NCBI GenBank assembly: GCA_004321905.1
Contig: SCQF01000053.1
Coordinates: 1-64,000 of the forward strand
Length of the DNA: 64,000 nucleotides
Source of the DNA: Verrucomicrobiota bacterium
GTDB lineage: Bacteria > Verrucomicrobiota > Kiritimatiellia > CAIQIC01
Reading direction: 5' to 3'
Shown: one piece after another, positions 38,982 to 50,867 of the stretch
How the letters are laid out: every line of letters starts with the position of its first letter
Position numbering within the stretch: the first letter of the stretch is position 1
Notes under the pieces: generated by a model
Told to the model about the DNA's origin: nothing
The model's input: only the letters and a program-made list of their open reading frames with translations
Databases searched by the model: none
Made by a program: the position numbers and the translations under genes

Positions 38982-40244
38982 CTCGATCTTCTGCACGCCG
39001 CCCATGTAGGGAACAATCGCTTCCGGTAGCACGATGGAGCCGTCGGGTTGCTGGCCGTTTTCGATGATCGCCACGACGAGGCGCGCGAGTGCGACGCCGG
39101 AGCCGTTGAGCGTATGGACCAGGCGGGTCTTGCCTTTGGCGTCGCGATAACGGATGCCGGCACGGCGCGCTTGAAAATCCTCAAAATTGCTGCACGACGA
39201 AACTTCCAGCCAGCCGTTCTGGCCCGGCGCCCAAAGTTCTATGTCGTAGCACTTGGCGGCGGCAAAGCTCATGTCGCCTTTGCACAGCAGCAGCACGCGA
39301 TAGCAGAGGCCGAGGCGCTGCAACACGGTCTCGGCATTGACCACAAGCTTCTCCAGTTCGTCATAGGAAGTTTCTGGCGTGACGAACTTGACCATCTCCA
39401 CCTTGTCGAACTGATGTACGCGGATCAGGCCGCGCGTGCCCGCCCCGGCGGCCCCGGCCTCGCGACGGAAGCACGGTGAGTAGGCGGTCAGGTAAACCGG
39501 CAGCGGCTTGGCGATGATCTCTTCGCGGTAGATGTTCGTGATCGGCACCTCCGCGGTCGGGATCAGCCAGAGATCGTCGGCGGTGACGTGATACATGTCC
39601 TCGGCCATCTTCGGGAGCTGGCCCGTGCCGGTCATCGAAGCGCGGTTGACGACGAACGGCGTGGAGACCTCGGTATAGCCGTGTTCGCGCGTGTGCAGAT
39701 CGAGCATGAACTGGATCAGCGCGCGTTCCAACCGCGCGCCAAGGCCCACATAGAGCGGGAAGCCCGCGCCGGTCAGACGCGTCGCGCGCTCGAAATCGAG
39801 GATGCCGAGACTCTCGCTCAACTCGACGTGCGTCTTGGGTTTGAAGGCGAACGTCTTTGGCGTGCCGTGCTGGCGCGCCACGACGTTGCCGCTGGCATCG
39901 GTGCCATCGGGCGCGGAAGAGTGGGGGATGTTCGGAATGCGGAGCAGGAGGTCTTGTAACTGCGCATCAATTTCGCCGCCACGTTTATCCATCTCGGTGA
40001 TACGGTCGCCGAGTTCGCGCATCGTGACCTGCTGCGCGCTGATATCGCCGCCGGCCTTCTTGATCTCGCCAAGCTTTTTGGATTCTACGTTACGCTGGTT
40101 TTTGAGCGTCTCGACCTCGGTCAGCAGGCCGCGGCGTTCCTTGTCGAGCGCGATGATCGCATCCAGATTCACATCGCTACGCTTGAACTGCAGCGTCGCC
40201 CGCACATCCGCTTCCCGTTCCCGAATCGTTTTGATGTCCAACAT
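38964..40244 (-). CDS. serS: seryl-tRNA synthetase
   Basis: MLDIKTIREREADV, class II motifs, ALARLVVAIIENGQQPDGSIVLPEAI. Confidence 0.97.
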   Translation of the reverse strand: MLDIKTIREREADVRATLQFKRSDVNLDAIIALDKERRGLLTEVETLKNQRNVESKKLGEIKKAGGDISAQQVTMRELGDRITEMDKRGGEIDAQLQDLLLRIPNIPHSSAPDGTDASGNVVARQHGTPKTFAFKPKTHVELSESLGILDFERATRLTGAGFPLYVGLGARLERALIQFMLDLHTREHGYTEVSTPFVVNRASMTGTGQLPKMAEDMYHVTADDLWLIPTAEVPITNIYREEIIAKPLPVYLTAYSPCFRREAGAAGAGTRGLIRVHQFDKVEMVKFVTPETSYDELEKLVVNAETVLQRLGLCYRVLLLCKGDMSFAAAKCYDIELWAPGQNGWLEVSSCSNFEDFQARRAGIRYRDAKGKTRLVHTLNGSGVALARLVVAIIENGQQPDGSIVLPEAIVPYMGGVQKIELPRKA

Positions 40245-40314
40245 GGTGATTCCTTTTAGCTAGGCGTATTTTTAGGCCAGCCTGCCACCAAAAGCAAGGC
40301 GCGGCGGAGAGGTT

Positions 40315-40765
40315 TCACCAGCGCAGTTCAAGCTGTTGAGCGGGATAATCTACCAGCGGACGAAAACAGTGCAGAAAATCTCCGACGACAATCAGGGTCG
40401 GCGGGTTGCTGTCGAGGCCGTCGAACTCACGTGGCCCGGTTGACCAAAGCGTACGTTTTATATAGGGGCTGCGCTGGTGACTCCCGAAGGGCACGGATAT
40501 CGGGATCGTAAGCGATGTCCGTCTCCATCAAATCATGCAGGTCCTCAACGACCGCCCGCGTAAGCAACTCGGTTGACGCACGCCGGCGGAAAAAATGACG
40601 GACAATATCGTAAAATGAAATCGTGTGGCCAACAACCCACCCGACCGCCCGCGCGGTGCACTTGGTCCTTGCATCTGCCGCCTTGGAAAACTGCGCCGGG
40701 CCTTGACGCCGGGGGCCGGCATCGGCTAGGGTCTGCGCGCTTTTTCGGAAGACGCTCAATGCCAA
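40315..40765 (-). pseudogene. decayed coding remnant between serS and rpe
   Basis: ORF 40427-40765 plus, in another frame, GPREFDGLDSNPPTLIVVGDFLHCFRPLVDYPAQQLELRW* (weak resemblance to a uroporphyrinogen methyltransferase C-terminus). Confidence 0.3.
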
Positions 40766-41427
40766 AAATTGTCATCATGCCGTCAATTCTCGCCGCCGAC
40801 ATGGGCCGGTTGGCGGAGGAGTGTCAGCGCGCGGAAGCGGCGGGCGCGGATGCCTTGCACCTGGACATCATGGATGGCCATTTTGTGCCGAATTTGAGCA
40901 TGGGGCCGGATGTGGTGAAGATGGCGCGCGCGGCAGTGAAGATTCCGCTCGATACGCACCTGATGGTGACGCATCCGCAAAATATGACCGCGGCGTTCAT
41001 CAAGGCCGGTGCAAATCCGTTGCTGATTCATGTGGAAGCACAGTGCGATGTGCGCGCGGTGTTGCACGACATTCGGAAGCATAAACTCCGCGCGGGGCTG
41101 ACGTTGAACCCAGAGACGCCGGTTGAGGCGCTGTTCCCGTATCTTGCGGACGTGGATGAGGTGCTGTTCATGTCGGTGCATCCGGGCTATGGCGGGCAGG
41201 CGTTCATTCCGCAGGTGCTGCCGAAGGTGGCCGAACTGCGGCGACGCGCGCCGGAACTGGATATCTCGATTGATGGCGGGATCAACCGCGCGACGACCAT
41301 CCAAGCAGCGGAACACGGCGCGAATCTCTTTGTGGCCGGCACGTATCTTTTCGGCGCGGCGGATATGCAAGCCGAGATCGCCCACATGCGCGCCGCCATT
41401 CAAAACGCCTACGGCAAGAAAGTTTGA
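40759..41427 (+). CDS. rpe: ribulose-phosphate 3-epimerase
   Basis: MPSILAADMGRL, LDIMDGHFVPNLSMGP, MSVHPGYGGQAFIP, IDGGIN. Confidence 0.96.
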   Translation: MPKIVIMPSILAADMGRLAEECQRAEAAGADALHLDIMDGHFVPNLSMGPDVVKMARAAVKIPLDTHLMVTHPQNMTAAFIKAGANPLLIHVEAQCDVRAVLHDIRKHKLRAGLTLNPETPVEALFPYLADVDEVLFMSVHPGYGGQAFIPQVLPKVAELRRRAPELDISIDGGINRATTIQAAEHGANLFVAGTYLFGAADMQAEIAHMRAAIQNAYGKKV

Positions 41428-41437
41428 TCACCACACC

Positions 41438-43240
<1,803 letters not shown>

Positions 43241-43267
43241 GGTGGGGCGGCCCCAAGGTTTGGAGTT

Positions 43268-43318
43268 TTTTCCAAGCCTTGGAAAAACCGACACCCGACT
43301 TTTCCAAGGCTTGGAAAA
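43268..43318. repeat. 19-bp palindrome pair (period 32) abutting the lepB start
   Basis: ttttccaagccttggaaaa (43268) and ttttccaaggcttggaaaa (43300), two perfect copies. Confidence 0.95.
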
Positions 43319-43319
43319 T

Positions 43320-44420
43320 ATGAACTTCTGGGAACGTCGAAAATACAAGAAACTGGTTGAAGCGCTTTTGCACGACGCGCAACACACGCGCGGGATGCGC
43401 GAAGACGTCGCCGATCCCGCCGACCTCGACCGGATGGAAGGCCTCGAACAGAAATTACGCGACGCCTTGAAGGCCCGGGACGCCAAAGGTGTAGACGCCT
43501 GCGCCGAAGAGCTTGGCCAGATGCGCATGAAGATTGCGCCGCCGCGCAAATATCCGGGTTGGCGCGAGAATATCGAGATGTTTATCGTCGTGCTGGCCGT
43601 CGCCACGGGCATCCGCGCCTATTTCATCTCGCCGTTCAAGATTCCCACCGGCTCGATGCAGCCGACGCTCAACGGCATCACCGCTGTGGCGCAAACAGAG
43701 CGCGGCTTGATGGATTACTTTCCGCTCAACATCGCCAGTTTTCTGCTGTTCGGCGAACGCTATGTTGAAGTGCGCGCACCGGAGTCCGGAGAAATCAACT
43801 ACGTGCAGGGCGGCGAGGAATTTTATACGTTTGCCAACCAAGGACGCACCGTCCAAATTCCGAAAGCGTTTTTCGATGAAAGCAACCGCAGTACCTGTGT
43901 CTTTTTCCGTTATTTTGGAAGCGACGTGGTCGAGAAAGGGCAACTGCTGGCCGCCGGGCGCGTGCGCACCGGGGACATGATCATGGTGGATCGTGTCCGG
44001 TACAATTTCCTGCCGCCAAAACGTGGCGATGTGATTGTGTTTCGAACGAAGAATGTCCATCATGCAGGTGTGCGTACGACCGATCATTATATCAAGCGTC
44101 TGGTCGGCTTGCCGGGTGAAACCATCCGGATTGATCCGCCATATCTGGTCGTCAACGACAAGAAAGTTGAACAACCGTTTCCTTTCCACCGACTGCTGAC
44201 CGATCCGCGCTATGTTGGGTATACCTTGCCAGTCGGTTCAATGCTCGACACGCCCGCAGATTCGATTAAGGTCGGCTCCAACGAATTTCTGCCGTTTGGC
44301 GACAATACGCGATCGAGCCTTGACGGTCGCTACTTCGGGCCTGTGACCCGGAACGACTTACTCGGTCCAGCCTTTATGGTCTTCTGGCCATTCACGGGAC
44401 GCTGGGGCTTGGTTCGCTAG
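43320..44420 (+). CDS. lepB: signal peptidase I
   Basis: PFKIPTGSMQPTL (Ser box), MVDRVRYNFLPPKRGDVIVF, KRLVGLPGE, GDNTRSSLDGRYFGPV. Confidence 0.93.
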   Translation: MNFWERRKYKKLVEALLHDAQHTRGMREDVADPADLDRMEGLEQKLRDALKARDAKGVDACAEELGQMRMKIAPPRKYPGWRENIEMFIVVLAVATGIRAYFISPFKIPTGSMQPTLNGITAVAQTERGLMDYFPLNIASFLLFGERYVEVRAPESGEINYVQGGEEFYTFANQGRTVQIPKAFFDESNRSTCVFFRYFGSDVVEKGQLLAAGRVRTGDMIMVDRVRYNFLPPKRGDVIVFRTKNVHHAGVRTTDHYIKRLVGLPGETIRIDPPYLVVNDKKVEQPFPFHRLLTDPRYVGYTLPVGSMLDTPADSIKVGSNEFLPFGDNTRSSLDGRYFGPVTRNDLLGPAFMVFWPFTGRWGLVR

Positions 44421-44510
44421 TTCATTCTCCAGCTTGCCTTGGAAGAGCAATCTACCGGAGAGCGCGCATCCTCACGCACTAAAACCATACGTGATGTTGG
44501 CCACGCGCCA

Positions 44511-44564
44511 CGTAGAAGCGACCTCCGGTCGCTTTTCCTGATGCGGACGGAGTCCGCATCTACG
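44511..44564. repeat. double-hairpin intergenic element bounded by CGTAGA/TCTACG
   Basis: aagcgacc-tcc-ggtcgctt and gatgcggac-gga-gtccgcatc inside the terminal stem. Confidence 0.75.
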
Positions 44565-44751
44565 CCGGGGCTTCAGCCGGCCACATCATTTATGGAAACG
44601 CTCTAAAGGTGACCTGCCACAGTTTCATCTATATAACGTCGCATAATATATCTTATGTCTAGCATATGATAGGTCGAACCGCAAGTAATTCGACTTTGGG
44701 TGGTTTCTGGGTTGCTTGGCTACTAGCGCGGGCCTGTTCGTAATTCTGCGA

Positions 44752-46218
44752 CTAAGTCTGCGGTAAGGCCTTCTTGGGCGCGATCTGATTATAGATGTTG
44801 AGATATTCGCGTGCCGACTTGGTCCACGAGACATCTTGCTGCATGGCCCGAAGCATAAGGCTCTGCCACATCCCCGCCTTACAAAACCAACCTAAGGCTT
44901 GATCGAGACTGGCCAACATAGCGGCGGGTTTATAGACGCTGAATTTGAACCCTGTCCCCTTGGTGCCGTCCGAACTGACCTGTTCGATGGTGTCATCCAG
45001 CCCCCCAACCGCCGTCACAAGCGGTATAGTGCCGTAGCGCATCGCATAGAGCTGGCTCAACCCGGACGGCTCGAACTTGGACGGCATCAGGAGCATGTCG
45101 GAGCCCGCGATGATCTTCCGGGCCAACGGCGTGTCGTAGTCCAGTTTAACGGCAAACCGATCGGGCCATTTCTGCGCCCATTGTCGGCATAGATCGTGAT
45201 ACTTCTGCATCCCCAAGCCCAAAATAACCAGCGACACATCGCGTTTCATGATCTCCGGCATGGCTTCCGCCAGCAAATCCATGCCTTTTTGGTCGGTCAG
45301 CCGTGTAATCATGCCGAGGATCGGTCGTTCCGCCTTCAGCGGCAGCCCCATCAGGTGTGCGAGGTTCAGACGGCAAGCCTGTTTACCTTCGAGTTTGCTC
45401 GGCTCGAAGCGCGCCGTGATCTGCTGGTCGGTACCAGGATCCCAATCGGCATAGTCCACGCCATTTTGGATGCCGACCAACTTCGGGCCGAGCCGGGAGA
45501 GCAACCCATGCAAGCCGCAGCCAAAAGCCTCGGTTTGGATTTCGCGCGCGTATGCGCGGCTGACGGTCGTCACGCAATCCGCCGACGTGATCCCGGCCTT
45601 CATGCAACTCACGTTGCCGTAGAACTCAAAACCGTCCATATGAAAATAAAGAAACGGCAGATTGGTGATGCTATAGGCAGAGCCTGGGAAAATGCCCTGA
45701 AAGGCCAGATTATGAATCGTGAACACCGTCCGTTCACGGGCCTCGCGCCCCATGCCACGCACGCCGTGACGTAGAAACAGCGGCAGCAAACCGGTCTGCC
45801 AGTCATTACAATGCACCACGTCCGCCTTCAACTCCAGCGCATCAATCAACGCCACGACGGCTTTCTGAAAAAACACGAAGCGCTCAAAATTGTCGTCGTA
45901 ATCCTTTTCCGGTGCGCCATACAGATGTGAGCGGTCAAAAAATTCGTCGCGGCGGATGAAGTACGTCGTGGGCGCCGGATCATCGGCGACCCAGATTTCC
46001 GCCGCGTAAGTCCGAAAGCCCACCGGCACTTCGATGCGCACGCCGGTGTCGCGCGGATGAAAACCGCGCTCGGCCACCAAATGGTACAGCGGCATGACGC
46101 GCCAGACTTCCACGCCCGGCTCGTGGGCCAGCGCCCGCGGCAGCGACCCGGCCACATCGGCCAGGCCGCCGGTGGAGGCGAAGGGATTGATTTCACTGGC
46201 CGCGTACACGATTTTCAT
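44752..46218 (-). CDS. glgA: glycogen synthase
   Basis: MKIVYAASEINPFASTGGLADVAGSLPRAL, NDWQTGLLPL, KFEPSGLSQLYAMRYGTIPLV. Confidence 0.95.
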   Translation of the reverse strand: MKIVYAASEINPFASTGGLADVAGSLPRALAHEPGVEVWRVMPLYHLVAERGFHPRDTGVRIEVPVGFRTYAAEIWVADDPAPTTYFIRRDEFFDRSHLYGAPEKDYDDNFERFVFFQKAVVALIDALELKADVVHCNDWQTGLLPLFLRHGVRGMGREARERTVFTIHNLAFQGIFPGSAYSITNLPFLYFHMDGFEFYGNVSCMKAGITSADCVTTVSRAYAREIQTEAFGCGLHGLLSRLGPKLVGIQNGVDYADWDPGTDQQITARFEPSKLEGKQACRLNLAHLMGLPLKAERPILGMITRLTDQKGMDLLAEAMPEIMKRDVSLVILGLGMQKYHDLCRQWAQKWPDRFAVKLDYDTPLARKIIAGSDMLLMPSKFEPSGLSQLYAMRYGTIPLVTAVGGLDDTIEQVSSDGTKGTGFKFSVYKPAAMLASLDQALGWFCKAGMWQSLMLRAMQQDVSWTKSAREYLNIYNQIAPKKALPQT

Positions 46219-46222
46219 AGTG

Positions 46223-46273
46223 TTTTCCAATCCTTGGAAATCGGCGGGCGCACTTTTTCCAAGCCTTGGAAAA
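46223..46273. repeat. 19-bp palindrome pair (period 32) between divergent glgA and rnr
   Basis: ttttccaatccttggaaat (46223) and ttttccaagccttggaaaa (46255). Confidence 0.93.
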
Positions 46274-46330
46274 CCCGCCGCGATTCCTATTCGTCAAACC
46301 ATCGGCTTTGATTTATAATCCTTGAAACGC

Positions 46331-48277
46331 ATGAAGGCAAAGACTTTTGAGCAGCAAATTCTGGCGTGGCTGGCGCGACCGGGTTATCGCCCGCTCAAGC
46401 AGCACGAATTGGCGCGCGCGCTCGGCGTCACCGAGCGTGTGATTTTCCGCCGCACACTCTACGCGTTGGAACGCGCGGGTCGGATCGTCTGCCTTCGTAA
46501 AAACCGTTACGCGCTGCCGCCACCCGCCAAGGAGAAACTCCGTGGTGCCGCCGCCGAGGCTCCGCGCAGTGCGATCATCGTCGGACGGCTCATGCGAAAT
46601 CCGTATTACTGGTACGTGATGCCCGACCAAGCGCGGCGCAGGGCGCACAATGTCCGCGTCCGCGAATTCGCCGCCACGATCAAGCCGGTGGATGGACACA
46701 TCGTCGTATTGCGACTCGACGAAGCGCCGCACGCCGAGGAGCAGCCTGTCGGTGTGGTCATCGAAGACCTTGGACGCGCCGAAACACCGGGCGTGGATAT
46801 GCTCCGCATCATCCGCCGGCGCGAGTTTGCCACGGACTTTCCGCTGGCCGCGCGTAGCCAGGCGGCGCACACCACCGTGCCCCCTGCCCCGGCCCTGCGC
46901 GCCGATGGCCGGCGTGATTTGCGCGACTGGACGACGTTCACGATTGATCCCGATGACGCCAAGGATTTTGATGACGCGCTGTCGCTGACCGCGCTGCCGG
47001 ATGGCCGCTGGCAACTGGGCGTACACATCGCCGATGTCTCGCACTATGTGACGCCGGATTCGCCGATTGACCGCGAGGCGCGCGAACGCGGCAACACCAT
47101 CTATCTCGTGGATCGCGCCATCACCATGTTGCCGCCCAATCTGACCGCCGACATATGCAGCCTTTTGCCACAGCAGGATCGGTTGACGCATAGTGCGATG
47201 TTGACCTTTGACCGCCATCACCGCGTCGAGTCCGTGGAGACTTTTCCCGCGGTGATTCATTCTGCCGCCCGTCTGACCTACGGGCAGGTGGAGCTGTTGT
47301 TTGAGGGACATCACATTGACAAAATTCCGTCGGTGGTTCGGGAGCCACTGTTGCAACTGCGCCCCTTGGCACGTGAATGGCGGAAACGACGACTGCAACA
47401 TGGCGCGCTCGATCTGGCGGTGCCGGAGGTCAAGTGCATCATGGATGCGCACGGATACATCACCGCGATCAAGCAACGCGGCGACGCCGAAGCCTATCAA
47501 ATGATCGAAGAATGTATGTTGCTCGCCAACGTCGCGGTCGCCGAACGGCTGCGCGCGGGTGGTGGCCCGGCACTCTATCGCATTCATGACGAGCCGGACG
47601 CCGAGCAATGGGACGAAATGCGCGAAGCGTTACGCGCCCTCGGCGCGCCCATGATTCCCGCGACACCCGATGATCTGAATAAATTATTACATCGCGTCGC
47701 GGGCACGCCGCTCGCGGCAACATTGAACCTGATCGTCGTGCGCTGTCTCAAGCGGGCCATGTATTCCGCCGAGTTGCGTCCACACTTCGGGTTGGCGTTT
47801 CCGCGCTACACGCACTTCACCTCGCCGATCCGCCGCTATCCCGATCTCGTGGTGCATCGCTTGCTCAAAGCCGTGGAGCAAAGCGCTCCCCCACCCTACA
47901 CCAAATCCGCACTCGCCCGTCTGGCCACGCATTGTTCCACCGCCGAAAAGGCTGCTGATGAGGCCGAAAATGAGAGTGTTGAGGTCAAACGCGTCGCTTA
48001 CTACGAAGAGAAGCTGCGGCGTGGCGATATCGGTCCGTTCGCCGGCGTCGTGACCGGCCTGCTCGGTAAAGGTTTGATGGTGGAACTCCGCGACTCATTG
48101 CAACGCGGCCTGCTGCCGTTCGCCGCGCTCAAAAACGATTACTACGAGATGAATGCCGCGCGCACACACGTCAAAGGCAAGCGCCGTGGCGGCGGCTGGA
48201 AAATCGGCCAGCCGCTGGAGGTCGTGCTCACCCGCGTGGATACGGCCAACCGCTGGATGGATTTTGCGCTGCCCTGA
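46331..48277 (+). CDS. rnr: ribonuclease R / RNB-family exoribonuclease
   Basis: FTIDPDDAKDFDDALSL, HIADVSHYV, HFTSPIRRYPDLVVHRLL, S1-like C-terminus. Confidence 0.94.
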   Translation: MKAKTFEQQILAWLARPGYRPLKQHELARALGVTERVIFRRTLYALERAGRIVCLRKNRYALPPPAKEKLRGAAAEAPRSAIIVGRLMRNPYYWYVMPDQARRRAHNVRVREFAATIKPVDGHIVVLRLDEAPHAEEQPVGVVIEDLGRAETPGVDMLRIIRRREFATDFPLAARSQAAHTTVPPAPALRADGRRDLRDWTTFTIDPDDAKDFDDALSLTALPDGRWQLGVHIADVSHYVTPDSPIDREARERGNTIYLVDRAITMLPPNLTADICSLLPQQDRLTHSAMLTFDRHHRVESVETFPAVIHSAARLTYGQVELLFEGHHIDKIPSVVREPLLQLRPLAREWRKRRLQHGALDLAVPEVKCIMDAHGYITAIKQRGDAEAYQMIEECMLLANVAVAERLRAGGGPALYRIHDEPDAEQWDEMREALRALGAPMIPATPDDLNKLLHRVAGTPLAATLNLIVVRCLKRAMYSAELRPHFGLAFPRYTHFTSPIRRYPDLVVHRLLKAVEQSAPPPYTKSALARLATHCSTAEKAADEAENESVEVKRVAYYEEKLRRGDIGPFAGVVTGLLGKGLMVELRDSLQRGLLPFAALKNDYYEMNAARTHVKGKRRGGGWKIGQPLEVVLTRVDTANRWMDFALP

Positions 48278-48288
48278 ACGCCGGGCAC

Positions 48289-49197
48289 TCAGCGGACGAA
48301 GTAAATCAGTTTCTGTGGTTTATTCCCGCGCTCGATATCGAACACCAGGGCGCTCAGGCGGTTCTGGAGAAATTCACCGATCAGGTATTCCGCGCGCTTC
48401 TGACTGGTCATGTTGATCGAATTGACCTGCCGCACGACGTCGCCATCCTGCATGCCCATGGCTTGGAAAAATTCCTTTTCACCTTCCATCCCCAGATGAT
48501 AGCCGGTGATCTGTTGCTGTTGATTGTAGGAAGGTTTCAGCGAGTCGAACAACTGCAACACCCGCTCCGGGTCTTTGCGGAGGTCGTCGTAATACTGCAT
48601 CAGCGCCTCGCGACTGATCACCCAGCGGTTCTCGGCGATGCGTTTGCCGAAGCGGCTGGTGGAAAGCACGACTTCGTTCGTAGCCACCGTCCCCGCGGGT
48701 GCGGCACCACTGGCCACGCTATCGGTAAAGCTCAGTCGGAGTTCTTCTTCCTTGCCATTGATTTGCGCCGTCACACGGTCATGAAAAATTTTCAGCAACG
48801 TCAGGCCTGCGACCGCCTCGCCTTCGCGTAGCAGATATTCGCTTTGCTTTTGTAGGTCATCAATGACAGCCCGGCGCTCACCTGCGCTCTGCGCGGCGGT
48901 GCCATCGAACACGGAAAAAGTTCCCGCCAGCCGAAACCGTTGGGCGATGCCATTGAGTACCGTGATGCCACCTTTGCCCTGCACCCGCCGCACCACCTCC
49001 AAGTCCGCTACTGGCGGCAGAACAGGCTTGGGCCAAGCCATGGTTCGGAGAGCCGTAGCAGACTTGATAGGTTGCGAACCAAGCGTCGGGCTGCGTAGTG
49101 CGAACAACACCCACGCCAACGCCAGAAGTGCCGCGCCCAGCCCAGCTGCTCCCGCCAAACCACGCACCCACCGCTCTTGAACTTCGGGCATCATCAC
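48289..49197 (-). CDS. GspC-like protein (N-terminal TM, PDZ-like C-terminus)
   Basis: LAWVLFALRSP TM; NGIAQRFRLAGTF; GMQDGDVVRQVNSINMTS. Confidence 0.6.
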   Translation of the reverse strand: MMMPEVQERWVRGLAGAAGLGAALLALAWVLFALRSPTLGSQPIKSATALRTMAWPKPVLPPVADLEVVRRVQGKGGITVLNGIAQRFRLAGTFSVFDGTAAQSAGERRAVIDDLQKQSEYLLREGEAVAGLTLLKIFHDRVTAQINGKEEELRLSFTDSVASGAAPAGTVATNEVVLSTSRFGKRIAENRWVISREALMQYYDDLRKDPERVLQLFDSLKPSYNQQQQITGYHLGMEGEKEFFQAMGMQDGDVVRQVNSINMTSQKRAEYLIGEFLQNRLSALVFDIERGNKPQKLIYFVR

Positions 49198-49236
49198 GGC
49201 ATTCCATTCCTCATCACAAAATCACGCGTTGCAAAA

Positions 49237-49612
49237 GGCCGTGGCTGCGGGCCGTAAGCCGGATTCTGTTTCGACGGTCATTTATCTACGCGATCAACCC
49301 GAAGCTTACTCCGCTTGCGCGGAAACGCGGCGGGCCGCCGCTCGCTTCCTATTTGATCTTGCTCCGGATGGGGCTTGCCCTGCCCCCGCCGTTGCCGGCG
49401 GAGCGGTGGTCTCTTACACCACCTTTTCACCCTTATCCCACAACCGCTCGCGCGGCGTGGGACGGTATATTTTCTGTGGCGCTATCCGTACCCTTCGATC
49501 TGGCAAAGGGCCTCCCGGGTTATCCCCGAGACATCCCGCCCTGCGGAGTCCGGACTTTCCTCCCTCCCCGACTCACGTCGGGGACAGCGACCGTCCGCCC
49601 GCAACCACGGCG
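49237..49612 (-). ncRNA. rnpB: RNase P RNA, bacterial type A
   Basis: complement carries aagccggattctgt and gttatccccgag...cagcgaccgtccgccc; P1 arms ccgtggctgcgggc/gcccgcaaccacgg pair. Confidence 0.95.
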
Positions 49613-49628
49613 CGGGGAGTATAGCCGC

Positions 49629-50333
49629 TCACACGATGGCGTACAACATGCGCCCGCAATAATTGCAGGTCGTGATGGTTTGCCCACGGCGCGCGTCATG
49701 AATCACGCTGGGCGGCAGGGTCATGTGGCAACCGCCACAGCAACTTTTTTCCACCGGCACCATCGCAAAGTTGCCGGTCTTCTGCAAAATACGCTCATAA
49801 CGCGCGAGCCACGTCGCGTCCACACCCGCGGTCAATGCGGTGCGCTCGGCGCGCAACTGATCAAGTTCCTGCTGAATATTTTTGACCCGCGTTTCCAGGG
49901 TTTGGAACTCGGCCAGCACCTGTTTTTCCTCGGCTTGGAAATCCTGCTGGTGTTCGCCTTGCGTTTTTTGCAACGCTTCCATCCGCTCCATCGCCACGAT
50001 TTCCTGGTCTTCCAGCCCGCGGATCACCTTCTGTACATTGGCGATTTCGTGTTCGAGGGCTTTATACTCCTCGTTTTTCTTGGCCTGCAACTGCTGATCG
50101 CGGTACTTCTTGATCTGCTCTTTTTTGCCCTCAATCTCGACTTCGAGGTTCTTGAGCGTGGCGGTATGTTTTTTGATTTCTTCCTGCGAGGCCTTGAGCG
50201 ATTCGTGGTGCGCTTGCAGGCGCGACTCGATCAATTGCTTGCGGGCGGGGACATCCTTCTGCTCGCGCAGCAACTGTAGCATTTTCCGGTCGCGGTCCTG
50301 GAGCGTCAGCATTTTTTCGATGAGCGGTGACAC
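49629..50333 (-). CDS. coiled-coil C4-type zinc ribbon protein
   Basis: coiled coil; CCGGCHMTLPPSVIHDARRGQTITTCNYCGRMLY. Confidence 0.85.
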   Translation of the reverse strand: MSPLIEKMLTLQDRDRKMLQLLREQKDVPARKQLIESRLQAHHESLKASQEEIKKHTATLKNLEVEIEGKKEQIKKYRDQQLQAKKNEEYKALEHEIANVQKVIRGLEDQEIVAMERMEALQKTQGEHQQDFQAEEKQVLAEFQTLETRVKNIQQELDQLRAERTALTAGVDATWLARYERILQKTGNFAMVPVEKSCCGGCHMTLPPSVIHDARRGQTITTCNYCGRMLYAIV

Positions 50334-50818
50334 GTGATATTCCTTTCAAAAAGAGCGCGGCGCACTCTATTCCTTGTCGGCGGATTCGTCAACGCTGTAG
50401 CCGTGGTTGCCGACCCACGGCCACCGAAAGGCTTGAGCGCAGCGGGCCAACCGGCTATGTTGCCCCGACAAGAGGCATCGCGCATTTCAGCACCGGCGTC
50501 GTGGCGGCAATACAGCGTGACGTTCGATATCGCGGAAAAGTTATTGCGTGTCCACATCGGCCCAATCGTTTCCACCGGCCAAGTCCCCATGCCCGCCACT
50601 GAACCGGCCCCGTCTGCATGACCTACGACGCCGCGACCAAGATCAATATCTTCGATGGTCCCACGATGGCGCTTGATCCCGATGGCGCGGGCGGCGTCAT
50701 CCAGTATTTCCCGCCGTGGCACCGCGACTGGCGCACAGCCTCGTCATGGGCGGACTTTAAGCTGCACTCGGCGCGCTCACTTGGAACTGGCGCATGCTCG
50801 CTTCGTGATTTCATGTAG
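50334..50818 (+). pseudogene. probable decayed gene fragments
   Basis: short ORFs with protein-like segments in several frames (SVTFDIAEKLLRVHIGPIVSTG; INIFDGPTMALDPDGAGGVIQYFPPWHRDW). Confidence 0.3.
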
Positions 50819-50847
50819 GGGCGCAAGCGGCGCCTCTACCAAACAGC

Positions 50848-50866
50848 TTTTCCAGGCCTTGGAAAA
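50848..50866. repeat. 19-bp palindrome next to the PHP gene stop
   Basis: ttttccaggccttggaaaa. Confidence 0.85.
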
Positions 50867-50867
50867 A

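Noticed and set aside
43268-43318. The 19-bp palindromes as intrinsic terminators
   Set aside because: Weak AT-rich stem with at most a 3-nt loop, no U-tract, and often immediately 5' of start codons.
48450-48478. catggcttggaaaaattcctt in the GspC-like gene as a palindrome copy
   Set aside because: Only the right arm matches and it falls in PDZ-like coding sequence with no partner at 32 bp.
49098-50279. 393-aa plus-strand ORF
   Set aside because: Overlaps rnpB and the antisense of the zinc-ribbon gene; not protein-like.
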